A DNA stretch of 10,101 bases from Balneolaceae bacterium SMO_bin1 (GCA_003123965.1 NNSL01000423.1:1-10101), one strand, 5' to 3'; shown: positions 1-7,249, counted from the stretch's first letter. Notes: a model not told the origin generated them from the letters alone. Numbers and translations: made by a program.

Positions 1-829
1 GATTACGAGCAAAATGGGTGGATTTACCTAACGTATTCCAGTCCCGAGGGAGGTGAAGGCGCCAATACCGCTCTTATGCGCGCAAAACTTCAATGAAAGC
101 AGAACCAGCCTGACTGATCAGGAAGTACTTTACAAGGCTGAGCCTAATACCTCGCGTGGGCAGCACTTTGGCAGCCGCATTGTTTTTGATAATGAGGGGC
201 ATGTGTTTTTCGGTATTGGTGATCGCGGAAATCGCAGTGAAAACCCACAGGATATCACGCGTGACGCCGGTAAAATATATCGCTTGAATACCGATGGAAG
301 CATTCCCGACGACAATCCCTTTGTTGGTGAAGAAGGCCTGGACGCGGTGTTTGCTTACGGCATTCGCAACCCGCAGGGCATGGACCTACACCCCGAAACA
401 GGCCAGCTTTGGGAGCATGAGCACGGCCCACGCGGCGGTGATGAAGTGAACATCATTGAAGCCGGCAATAATTACGGCTGGCCGGAAGTCAGTTTCGGCA
501 TTAACTACGACGGCACCTCCTTTACCGATGATACGTCGAAAGCGGGTATGGAGCAGCCCGAATGGTACTGGGATCCGTCTATTGCGCCATCAGGCATGAC
601 TTTCGTGACCAGCGAGCGCTATCCTGATTGGCAGGGCGATTTGCTCGTGGGTTCGCTCAAATTTGGGTATATCGTGCTTTGCAATGTGGAAGACAATACC
701 ATTACCAGCCAGGAAATTCTTTTTGAGGATATCGGCCGCGTGCGGAATATAAAGCAGGGACCCGACGGTTACATTTATGTGGCCACTGAGGGCAATGGCA
801 TCATACGCCTGGCGCCCGAAACATCATAA
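1..829 (+). CDS. PQQ-dependent sugar dehydrogenase (YliI/GSDH-like), 5'-truncated, apparent frameshift
   Basis: C-terminal part of a soluble-type PQQ aldose dehydrogenase, a six-bladed beta-propeller that oxidises sugars in the periplasm; the start lies outside the window. Visible family marks: QHFGSR (His codon 164-166, matching catalytic His144 of Acinetobacter sGDH), IPDDNPF, GIRNPQG (Arg codon 365-367, matching PQQ-binding Arg228), EHGPRGGDE, NYGWP and GPDGY near the end. The order and wording are closest to E. coli YliI as I remember it. Bases 1-93 read in frame 1 as DYEQNGWIYLTYSSPEGGEG...MRAKLQ and then hit TGA at 94-96. The rest of the protein is in the next frame, open from a GTG at 53 to TAA at 827-829. 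Both parts are good family sequence, so the GTG at 53 is not a believable start. Dropping one base near 88-91 joins them as RAKL-NESRTSLTDQE. The defect may be a real mutation or an assembly error. The next gene starts 20 bases downstream. Confidence 0.88.
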
Positions 830-849
830 ATAGAATAACGGATACCCAT

Positions 850-1710
850 ATGAACGCATTAAACACGGTATTTCGGTTTGTTGCATTTTTCATGATCATT
901 ACGCTTGCTGCCTGTGGATCAGGTGAAGAGAGCGATTCCTACACCGATCGCATGGCCGAAGAGCATGAGGGTGATTCGCCGGTGCAGAATGAGTCGGTAC
1001 TTTATGAGCAACAGCAGCCGGTTGACACCATGACCGTAGATTATGCTAAAACTGACAGTGGTATGGTCTCCGGGTTTTTTGCCCAACCGGAAAATGCAGC
1101 GGGTGATCTGCCGGGCTTGATCGTGATTCACGAATGGTGGGGCTTGAATAATAACATTCGCATGATGACCCAACGCCTTGCAGGGCTCGGTTTCAACGCG
1201 CTGGCAGTTGACTTATATGACGGCAGGGTTGCACAGTCATCAGAAAATGCCCAACAGTACATGCAGATTGCACAGTCTGATCCCGAAGGTGCCATGGCCA
1301 ATCTGCAACAAGCATATAGCTACTTGGCAGAGCAGCAGGGCGCAGATCAAGTGGGAGTAATAGGCTGGTGTTTCGGCGGTGCATGGTCATTGCAAACAAC
1401 GTTGGGTATGCCCGATAAGATTGACGCAACCGTCATTTATTACGGCCGCTTGGTTGATGATATGGACCAGTTACGTAAAATAAACTCTCCGCTGATCGGA
1501 TTTTTTGGCGGGCAGGATCAGGGTATTCCTCCGGAGCAGGTTAGAGCGTTTGAAGAGAACCTTAATACGTTGGAAAAAGATGCCGAAATCTATATCTATG
1601 AAGATGCTGGTCATGCTTTCGCCAATCCCTCGGGTGAGCGGTATAACAAAGAGGCTGCGCAAGATGCCTGGCAGAAAACCAAGAAATTTCTTGAAGAACA
1701 TCTCAAATAA
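850..1710 (+). CDS. dienelactone hydrolase family lipoprotein
   Basis: Alpha/beta-hydrolase of the dienelactone hydrolase family, 286 residues, predicted to be a lipid-anchored envelope protein. Residues 1-22 form a lipoprotein signal: a hydrophobic stretch 7-20 and lipobox LAAC with Cys22. An acidic linker follows to about residue 55. The hydrolase domain spans about 60-284, with HEWWG at 94-98 (the Glu of this motif contacts the nucleophile in bacterial DLH), GWCFGG at 172-177 with Cys174 as the expected nucleophile, Asp223 in GGQD, and His255 in DAGHAF. The Cys-Asp-His triad is therefore complete. Family members hydrolyse cyclic enol-lactones or related esters; the actual substrate here is unknown. 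The known DLH of chlorocatechol breakdown is cytoplasmic, so the lipoprotein signal points to a different, envelope role. The gene follows the sugar dehydrogenase by 20 bases and probably shares its transcript. No clear Shine-Dalgarno is seen before the ATG. Confidence 0.9.
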   Translation: MNALNTVFRFVAFFMIITLAACGSGEESDSYTDRMAEEHEGDSPVQNESVLYEQQQPVDTMTVDYAKTDSGMVSGFFAQPENAAGDLPGLIVIHEWWGLNNNIRMMTQRLAGLGFNALAVDLYDGRVAQSSENAQQYMQIAQSDPEGAMANLQQAYSYLAEQQGADQVGVIGWCFGGAWSLQTTLGMPDKIDATVIYYGRLVDDMDQLRKINSPLIGFFGGQDQGIPPEQVRAFEENLNTLEKDAEIYIYEDAGHAFANPSGERYNKEAAQDAWQKTKKFLEEHLK

Positions 1711-1749
1711 AAACTGAAATTTAAAAGCAGCTAAACTTTTTGAAGCCAA

Positions 1750-1798
1750 TATTCATTTAATTAGGCTATAAGTGAGTGAACGTCAATTTAAATGAATA
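1750..1798. repeat. perfect 11-base inverted repeat upstream of the ATP-grasp operon
   Basis: TATTCATTTAA at 1750-1760 and its exact reverse complement TTAAATGAATA at 1788-1798 flank a 27-base spacer. The right arm ends 12 bases before the ATP-grasp start codon, in a 100-base gap that should also hold the promoter. It could be a two-half-site operator (arm centres 38 bases apart) or, if transcribed, a hairpin close to the start codon. I could not locate a convincing promoter motif to decide between these. The arms are AT-rich, so chance is possible. Confidence 0.4.
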
Positions 1799-1810
1799 AA
1801 AAGTTAGTTT

Positions 1811-3031
1811 ATGTCGCAATGTGTAGCCCTTCTCGGATGGAGCCTTGAAGCAATTGAAAGCGCAAAAAAAATGGATCGCCCGTACGTAGTTGTCAGCTTC
1901 CCTGATTTTGAAGACTATGCACGGGAGCATGATATCCCTTTTGTTGGATGGGATTTTAACAACTGGAGCGAAACGGAAAATTCTCTTCACCTGGCCGAAA
2001 AACTCAAGCCATTTAATGTAGATTTAGCTGTTCCACTCTATGAAGAAACGGTGGAGTGGGCCGGTGCGCTCAATTCAAAGTATCGCGACGATCCACGCCT
2101 GTTTAACCGGGCCTATTTGTTCCGCAACAAAGCCATGATGAAACGTAAGGCAATGCTTGCAGGGTTACGCATTGGGCTATTTGAAGAGGTCTTTAACAAA
2201 GAACAGGTGCATACCTTTATGGATCGGCTGAACAAGGCGAATCTGCAGATTGAAGATGAAGAGGATGCATGGGTTCATCTGAAGCCGTTCAGCGCGGCGG
2301 GAACAGTAGGGCACAAGCTGCTGCGGAGTCATGCCCAGATCGATGAACGTGTTATTGATAAAGATTTTCCGTGCATGGTGGAAAGTCACCTGCCGGGGCG
2401 TGAGTTTTCCTGTGAGGCCTTTATCCACAATGGGGAAATAAAGTTTATGAACATCACCGAGTATGTAAAGCTCGGCTTTTCCAACTTTGTGCCGGCCGGC
2501 CCCGAGCTGGAATCCAAGCGGCCCATCATTCGCGAGGCTATGGAAAAGTTGGTTGATGCATTCGGTATTCAATACGGCGTTATTCATCCAGAGTGGTTCC
2601 TCACCGAGGACGATGATATCAGCTTTGGTGAAGTAGCCAACCGCATTCCGGGCGGCCATATTTTTGAGCTTATTTCCAAAGCATATAATTTCGATGCGAT
2701 TCAGGCGCTTATCATGTGCAGTGATCCGGATACGACCGAAGAAGAACTCAACGAACTTTTTCCTTCAGATACCGAAAAACCGGACGAGTACGCCGGCAGT
2801 GTAATGATTTATCCGCGGCCGGGACACGTAACAAAACTTCAAATTTCGGATGAGCTTAAGGAAGATTCCTATTTTGAAGATCACACGCTGGTACCGCCTT
2901 CCGCTCACAAGGTGTCGGAAGATCGGGAAGGTTTTGGCAATCATTACGGAACGATCTTTTTCCGCGGCGAGGATCCCGAGCGGATGACCGAGTTGCTGCG
3001 CCATTATCAGTCCGTTGATTTTTATGTTTAA
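1811..3031 (+). CDS. ATP-grasp domain protein, probable carboxylate-amine/thiol ligase
   Basis: A 406-residue ATP-grasp enzyme. This fold activates a carboxylate as an acyl phosphate and joins it to an amine or another nucleophile; the substrates here are unknown. Residues 1-90 form a Rossmann-like pre-ATP-grasp domain (CVALLGW at 4-10, YVVVSFPDF at 25-33). FRNKAMMKRKAMLAGLRIG at 104-122 matches the usual 'NK..mk..l...gi' segment that opens the ATP-grasp domain. The expected ATP-binding Lys is Lys158 in HLKPFSAAGTVG. ESHLPGREFSCEAF at 191-204 is the typical hinge/strand that includes adenine contacts. HPEW (Glu261) and GEVANRIPGG (Glu274, Asn277, Arg278) give the metal-binding acidic positions. 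About 330-400 is an extra C-terminal domain. The ATG at 1811 puts the first beta strand right at the N terminus; an ATG at 1792 is out of frame and stops after 18 codons. No signal peptide. First gene of a tight operon with the next two. Confidence 0.9.
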   Translation: MSQCVALLGWSLEAIESAKKMDRPYVVVSFPDFEDYAREHDIPFVGWDFNNWSETENSLHLAEKLKPFNVDLAVPLYEETVEWAGALNSKYRDDPRLFNRAYLFRNKAMMKRKAMLAGLRIGLFEEVFNKEQVHTFMDRLNKANLQIEDEEDAWVHLKPFSAAGTVGHKLLRSHAQIDERVIDKDFPCMVESHLPGREFSCEAFIHNGEIKFMNITEYVKLGFSNFVPAGPELESKRPIIREAMEKLVDAFGIQYGVIHPEWFLTEDDDISFGEVANRIPGGHIFELISKAYNFDAIQALIMCSDPDTTEEELNELFPSDTEKPDEYAGSVMIYPRPGHVTKLQISDELKEDSYFEDHTLVPPSAHKVSEDREGFGNHYGTIFFRGEDPERMTELLRHYQSVDFYV

Positions 3032-3075
3032 CAATTAGAAGCAGCTAATCCTAAAATCATTCAACCAATATATTT

Positions 3076-5043
3076 ATGAAGAACGCTGTTACGGCGTTTG
3101 AAAAGGAAACGGAACGGCTTGAGGAGGCTCTGACGAATATCAGGGAATCGGAAGGCTTTGCCAAAAATAAGTACATTTCCAAAATATTGAGCAGCGCAGA
3201 CGCGCTCAGCACCAAATCGGAGGGCGTCGAATCTCTTTACCACCGCATGGGAGCCCTGCAGGAGATCAATTTCTTTGAAGGTACGGCCTGGGCAGATGCC
3301 GCAGCGCTGGTACCGGCCCTGGTAGGAGGCACACTCAAATCGGGCGGCAAAAATACCGTTTATGAATTACTGAGCGAGCTACGCATGCTGGCTATTGCCC
3401 AAGGCGATTTGCATAATCCTGCAATATCTGCTGATGATGCTCGCCAATTTCTGCGCCAGGTAATTGTGAATAACCTTGACCTGCTGTTTCCGGGCGGACG
3501 TGAAGAATTTCAAAAATTGGAAAAAAATACACGAAAGCAGCTTAAGAACCTGTTCAATTTTATTCTTCAACATATTTCGCTGGAAGATATTAAGGGTGAA
3601 TTACTGAACGAGATTGAGTTAATTGCTGCCCAGCGGCCGATCATCATGGACCGTGTGCATGAAATTGTAAAATTGGTGCATGATAAAATCAGGCTTGATC
3701 CCGAAGATCCTGTTGATCGTAAACTGCAGACCTATCTGAAAGCCCGCTACCATCCCACATCGCTCGCAGAAACGTGCAGCAACTTGGAACACTACCGGAA
3801 TGCGTTGCAGGAATTAGACGAAGAGCAGCTAAAAGAGGAATGTACAGTGATGGGCACATCCATGAGCGATACGGGATTGGTCAGTGCCTACCACGTGCCG
3901 CTTGTCCGTGAGGTGGCAGGAAACGTTAAACTATTGGGTAAAGTTCTGGATTTGAATAAGTCTGGAGCGGCTGAATTGACAGAGCATCATACGTTTGTTG
4001 AAAAAATTATTAACAAAACGGTAAAAGGCGCCAGCGCACGATGCATTTATGGATTGGGGCGTATGCTTGAACGGAGCCTGCTTTCTCATCAACCGGTACT
4101 TAGCGGATTAAAACGTATTATGAGTATCGATATCCATCCCGACGTCTCCGCCAATATCCTGAAGTCTGCCATGGCTGTGAAGAAGAGTGACCCCAACACC
4201 CTGCTCGAAGCGGATGTTATCAGTGTTCTGGGGCAGCCGTTGGGCATTGGCCAAGGCTGGAATCCCACGTGCCAGTCGGCGCGAGGCATCAGCCTGTGGA
4301 GCCAGCACGCTCCCGGTAAGCTGTTACGTATGATTATTACCGCGGCTAAGGAGAATAACCTTGAATTCCGGTTTGAAGACAAGCTCATTAACTCCAGTGA
4401 ATTGACCCAGGGGGTTGCCACCGATATCGATTTCAACCTCGATGTTGTATCCATTGTGCTGGTGCCCCACTTAGACAAAATTTATAATCGGATGATGCAG
4501 TTAACCAGCCTGCGACCTGAAGATGGCCACAAATGGGTAAATCCGGCAATGTATGGACAGTGGATTCCCACAGGCTTTATCTCGGCCTACAACGCGCAGA
4601 CCAAGGTTATTGAAAATTACGAGCATTTTGTCCGTATATTTTACATCACTCACCATCCCGATTATAACGGCGGGCACGATTTGGCGTACCCCAATCCGGT
4701 GGGCATATTTATAACTTCTGCGCAAGGCAAATTGCTGGGATTTCATGCAATTTCCATTTTGCGGGTAGCAGAACACGAAGGTGAAATGCGCGTCTATTTT
4801 TTAAATCCCAATAATGAAGGCCGTCAAAGTTGGCAGTATAACATTCAGCCCACAGTTGCCGGCAACGGCGAGCAGCGCGGGGAGTCATCACTACCGTTTC
4901 ACAAATTTGCTTCAAGATTGTACGCTTTCCATTATAACGAGTCGGATTTGCAGAACCCGGAAGCAGTTGAAATGGATGAAGTGAAAAAAGTAAAACGGAT
5001 GGCCGAAGAGAGCTGGGGTGAATCGTATACATGGGTCGAGTAA
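3076..5043 (+). CDS. uncharacterised protein with C-terminal papain-like (Cys-His-Asn) domain
   Basis: A 655-residue soluble protein with no signal peptide or membrane segment; I do not recognise it as a named family. Residues 1 to about 370 look almost wholly alpha-helical, with charged amphipathic stretches at 1-30 and 145-255. The C-terminal half resembles a clan CA (papain-like) cysteine peptidase fold: GQGWNPTCQSARGISLWS at 392-409 puts Gln393 six residues before Cys399, the same spacing as papain Gln19-Cys25, and Cys399 precedes a likely helix. GFHAISILRV at 555-564 gives His557 before a strand, as in papain's HAVAAVGYG. VYFLNPNNEG at 573-582 ends a strand at Asn577, where papain has Asn175. 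The fold assignment rests on these local patterns only. Such a domain could be a peptidase, amidase, transpeptidase or cyclase. It starts 44 bases after the ATP-grasp gene and ends 31 bases before the racemase gene, so a shared pathway is likely. Confidence 0.8.
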   Translation: MKNAVTAFEKETERLEEALTNIRESEGFAKNKYISKILSSADALSTKSEGVESLYHRMGALQEINFFEGTAWADAAALVPALVGGTLKSGGKNTVYELLSELRMLAIAQGDLHNPAISADDARQFLRQVIVNNLDLLFPGGREEFQKLEKNTRKQLKNLFNFILQHISLEDIKGELLNEIELIAAQRPIIMDRVHEIVKLVHDKIRLDPEDPVDRKLQTYLKARYHPTSLAETCSNLEHYRNALQELDEEQLKEECTVMGTSMSDTGLVSAYHVPLVREVAGNVKLLGKVLDLNKSGAAELTEHHTFVEKIINKTVKGASARCIYGLGRMLERSLLSHQPVLSGLKRIMSIDIHPDVSANILKSAMAVKKSDPNTLLEADVISVLGQPLGIGQGWNPTCQSARGISLWSQHAPGKLLRMIITAAKENNLEFRFEDKLINSSELTQGVATDIDFNLDVVSIVLVPHLDKIYNRMMQLTSLRPEDGHKWVNPAMYGQWIPTGFISAYNAQTKVIENYEHFVRIFYITHHPDYNGGHDLAYPNPVGIFITSAQGKLLGFHAISILRVAEHEGEMRVYFLNPNNEGRQSWQYNIQPTVAGNGEQRGESSLPFHKFASRLYAFHYNESDLQNPEAVEMDEVKKVKRMAEESWGESYTWVE

Positions 5044-5074
5044 ATTCAAGTGAAAAATCAACACGTCTGTAAAA

Positions 5075-6232
5075 ATGGTTAATCACTCATCGAGAATTTT
5101 GCTCAGCCAATCGGCATTGGAGGATAACATCTCGTTCATTCGCGAACAAGTAGGTGAACATCCTATCATATCGTCTGTTGTAAAAGCAAATGCTTATGGT
5201 CATGGAATTGAAGCCTTTGTGCCGATGGCTGAAAAATGCGGCATACGCCATTTTGCGGTGGCTTCAAGCTACGAAGCTCAGGAAGTGCTTGATGCCCGCA
5301 CCACCAATGCCACCGTTATGATTATGGGTATTCTTTATGATGATGACCTTCCCTGGGTGATTGAACATGGAGTTGAATTTTTTGTGTTCGATATACCTCG
5401 CATTGAGAAGGCGATTGAGGTAGCCCGTAAAACCGGCACAAAAGCTATTATCCATCTTGAAATTGAAACGGGCGGAAACCGAACCGGAATGCCGGAAGAT
5501 AAACTTGATGAAGCCCTCCAACTGCTAAAAGAGCATAAAGATCACCTCGAATTTAAAGGCTTTTGCACCCATTTTGCCGGCATTGAGACGCTGGCTAACC
5601 AGTTCCGCATCGTGAAGCAGCAAAAGAAGTTCGAAGAACTTTACAAACGAGTTAAACAAGCAGGGCACCTTCCCGAACTGCGCCATACCGCCTGTTCCGC
5701 AGCGGCACTCACGTTCCCCGACACGGTAATGGATATGGTGCGCATCGGCACCGCGCAGTATGGAATGTGGCCCAGCCCGGACATTTACAATATGCACCTG
5801 ATGCGAACCGGCAAGCTGCAGGATCACTCCCTGCGGCAATTGCTAACGTGGAAGACGGATATCATGCACCTTAAAGAGGTAAAGAAAGGTGAATTTATTG
5901 GATATGGCACCAGTTTTCAGGCGCCCCAAGATATGACAGCCGCCGTTGTGCCAATTGGTTATTCCAATGGCTTTGCCAAAGCGCTGTCAAACCTGGGGCA
6001 TGTATTAATCAGGGAGCAACAAGCGCCGATTGTCGGCTTAATAAATATGAACGTATTTATGGTGGACGTGAGTCATATTAGCGATGTAGAAATCGGCGAC
6101 GATGTGGTTCTGGTGGGCCGGCAGGGGAATGAAAAAATTACGATCCGATCCTTTTCTGAATTTTCGAACTTTATCAACAATGAATTTGTGAGCCGCCTTC
6201 CATCGGCAATTCCGCGTGAGGCCATCCCCTAA
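5075..6232 (+). CDS. alanine racemase-fold PLP enzyme with altered active site
   Basis: A 385-residue fold-III PLP enzyme with both alanine racemase domains: TIM barrel about 7-250 and C-terminal beta domain about 255-380. PLP Lys37 is in VVKANAYGHG. Also conserved are Arg136 (NRTG), His166 (THFAG), Ser208 (CSAA), Arg223 (MVRIG) and Tyr277 (GYGTSF, matching catalytic Tyr265 of the Geobacillus enzyme). Departures from housekeeping Alr: the carbamylated Lys of LKxDTGMGR is Glu129 in LEIETGGNRTG; the GRVCMD substrate-pocket motif is GLINMN at 321-326; the C-terminal pocket Tyr (Tyr354 in Geobacillus) seems to be replaced near SAIPR at 377-381. PLP binding and racemisation chemistry look kept while substrate choice may differ, so I avoid the symbol alr. 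A diverged true alanine racemase remains possible. There is no signal peptide, so it should act in the cytoplasm. Last gene of the three-gene set; a 99-base gap follows. Confidence 0.87.
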   Translation: MVNHSSRILLSQSALEDNISFIREQVGEHPIISSVVKANAYGHGIEAFVPMAEKCGIRHFAVASSYEAQEVLDARTTNATVMIMGILYDDDLPWVIEHGVEFFVFDIPRIEKAIEVARKTGTKAIIHLEIETGGNRTGMPEDKLDEALQLLKEHKDHLEFKGFCTHFAGIETLANQFRIVKQQKKFEELYKRVKQAGHLPELRHTACSAAALTFPDTVMDMVRIGTAQYGMWPSPDIYNMHLMRTGKLQDHSLRQLLTWKTDIMHLKEVKKGEFIGYGTSFQAPQDMTAAVVPIGYSNGFAKALSNLGHVLIREQQAPIVGLINMNVFMVDVSHISDVEIGDDVVLVGRQGNEKITIRSFSEFSNFINNEFVSRLPSAIPREAIP

Positions 6233-6320
6233 GGCGCTGTTCTTTTCAGTCCGTTATAAGATGTTTTTTTATGAATGAATAAGGGGCAAATTGCATTATA
6301 CCTATATCTTGAAATTTAAA

Positions 6321-6325
6321 AGGAG
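6321..6325 (+). promoter_or_regulatory. Shine-Dalgarno AGGAG of the flavin reductase gene
   Basis: AGGAG lies six bases before the ATG at 6332 and fixes that start. It stands out because the other plus-strand genes here have no clear Shine-Dalgarno. The 99-base gap before it contains an AT-rich TATATCTTG at 6303-6311 that loosely resembles the Bacteroidota -7 element (TAnnTTTG), but with no good -33 partner. Confidence 0.6.
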
Positions 6326-6331
6326 TTTAAT

Positions 6332-7000
6332 ATGAGTCATACCGTTCAAATTAATGACATTGAGCAAATAACCCACGACGTAAAGCAATTTACCTTTGAG
6401 AAACCGGATGGATACGAATTTGAGCCCGGACAGGCTACGGAAGTATCAATTGACAGAGAGGGCTGGCGAAACGCGGGTCATCCGTTCACGTTTACCTCGC
6501 TGAATGAGGATCCATATCTGCAGTTTACTATCAAAATCTACCCGGAGCACAATGGATTAACCGAACAGATTGATACGCTGCAGGAAGGTGATTCCTTTAT
6601 TATTGATGATCCCTGGGGCACCATTCAGTATAAGGGTCCGGGAACGTTTATAGCCGGCGGCGCGGGCGTAACGCCATTCATCGCCATATTACGCAAACTG
6701 TACAAGGATGGTACATTGAATAACAACCAGCTTATTTTCTCAAATAAAACTGAGCGCGATATCATTCTGGAAGATGAGTTCCGCACCATGCTCGGCGATC
6801 GCTTCATTAACACCCTTACCGAACAGGAGCAAACCGATGACTACCTCACTGAGTTTATCGACAAAGATTTCCTGTCCAATCATATCGACGATTATGACCA
6901 GCATTTTTATGTCTGCGGCCCTCCCAAAATGGTAGATGATATTAGTAACCAATTAAAGGAGCTCGGCGCCGATCCCGACGGACTGGTATTTGAGGAGTGA
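6332..7000 (+). CDS. FAD-binding ferredoxin/flavodoxin reductase-type oxidoreductase
   Basis: A 222-residue single-unit member of the ferredoxin-NADP reductase family, which moves electrons between NAD(P)H and an acceptor through FAD. Residues 1-100 form the FAD-binding beta barrel: EPGQATEVSI at 31-40 and HPFTFTS at 50-56, a variant of the usual RxYS/T FAD motif with no Arg. Residues 101-222 form the nucleotide-binding domain: GGAGVTPF at 109-116 (the GGxGITP pyrophosphate loop), CGPPKM at 195-200 and an acidic C-terminal FEE. It has no 2Fe-2S, globin or oxygenase domain, so it must pass electrons to a separate partner, which is not in this window. It is soluble, without a signal peptide. 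The gap and its own ribosome binding site suggest it may be transcribed separately from the racemase operon. Electron partner and NADH/NADPH preference cannot be read from the sequence. Confidence 0.9.
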   Translation: MSHTVQINDIEQITHDVKQFTFEKPDGYEFEPGQATEVSIDREGWRNAGHPFTFTSLNEDPYLQFTIKIYPEHNGLTEQIDTLQEGDSFIIDDPWGTIQYKGPGTFIAGGAGVTPFIAILRKLYKDGTLNNNQLIFSNKTERDIILEDEFRTMLGDRFINTLTEQEQTDDYLTEFIDKDFLSNHIDDYDQHFYVCGPPKMVDDISNQLKELGADPDGLVFEE

Positions 7001-7011
7001 TAAAAGCACAT

Positions 7012-7034
7012 GATCCCCGTCATATTCCGGGATC
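7012..7034. other. short hairpin after the flavin reductase gene
   Basis: GATCCC at 7012-7017 pairs exactly with GGGATC at 7029-7034 around an 11-base loop, starting 12 bases after the stop codon. No T-run follows, so it is a poor intrinsic terminator. It may protect the mRNA 3' end or be a decayed repeat. Confidence 0.3.
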
Positions 7035-7083
7035 TGAGCACAATGCATTAAACAGGGGCTTGAAAAACCCAGAAATCCCAACC

Positions 7084-7114
7084 TGTCATCTCGACCCTCG
7101 TAAGAGATCTTTGT
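7084..7114 (+). repeat. REP-like intergenic unit, copy 1
   Basis: A 31-base unit that begins TGTCATCTCGA and ends AAGAGATCTTTGT. It can fold on itself (ATCTC near the left end with GAGAT near the right end). Its imperfect reverse complement lies at 7150-7181. The form GTCATTTCGA...AGAAATCT resembles an intergenic repeat I recall as common in Bacteroidota genomes; this family link is from memory. Confidence 0.55.
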
Positions 7115-7149
7115 TTTAAGCATTTAACAGTGGTTTTTAAAGCTTGTAG

Positions 7150-7181
7150 ACATAGATTTCTTACTTTCGTTCGAAATCACA
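7150..7181 (-). repeat. REP-like intergenic unit, copy 2 (inverted)
   Basis: Read on the minus strand this 32-base unit starts TGTGATTTCGAACGAAAG and ends AAGAAATCTATGT. It matches copy 1 at most positions outside the central loop. It has its own stem, ATTTC with GAAAT. The pair is arranged head to head, like two-unit REP elements of other bacteria. The flanks also pair (GTGGTTTTTAAAGCTTGT at 7130-7147 with ACAAGCTTTTTTAAAGCCAC at 7180-7199, imperfectly), so a larger hairpin can enclose copy 2. Confidence 0.55.
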
Positions 7182-7212
7182 AGCTTTTTTAAAGCCACCT
7201 TAAATAGGTTTC

Positions 7213-7245
7213 AAAAGCCGGGCATTTAACTATGCCTGGCTTTTT
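7213..7245. terminator. bidirectional rho-independent terminator
   Basis: AAAAGCCGGGCAT at 7213-7225 pairs with ATGCCTGGCTTTT at 7232-7244 over 13 positions, with one G-T wobble and a 6-base loop. A TTTTT run follows on the plus strand, and the minus strand gives TTTT after the stem. It sits between the convergent flavin reductase and nitroreductase genes, five bases beyond the nitroreductase stop codon, so it should end both transcripts. Confidence 0.85.
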
Positions 7246-7249
7246 GTTT

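Noticed and set aside
1681..1692. Palindrome AAGAAATTTCTT at the end of the hydrolase gene
   Set aside because: It is inside the coding region with no T-run or GC stem, so it is not a credible terminator; short AT palindromes are common.
1792..1848. ATG at 1792 as the start of the ATP-grasp gene (MNKKLVYVAM...)
   Set aside because: It is in a different frame from the ATP-grasp protein and stops after 18 codons. The first beta strand is complete from the ATG at 1811, so no frameshift is needed.
2177..2659. Minus-strand open frame of 160 codons opposite the ATP-grasp gene
   Set aside because: It is opposite conserved ATP-grasp motifs and its translation resembles no family.
4089..4478. Minus-strand open frame of 129 codons inside the 655-residue gene
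   Set aside because: It lies wholly opposite a gene with clear domain signatures, has no homology that I recognise, and looks like a by-product of codon bias.
7001..7249. Possible small RNA or small gene in the convergent gap
   Set aside because: The gap is accounted for by hairpins, the REP-like pair and the terminator; no promoter or open frame with a ribosome binding site is visible.
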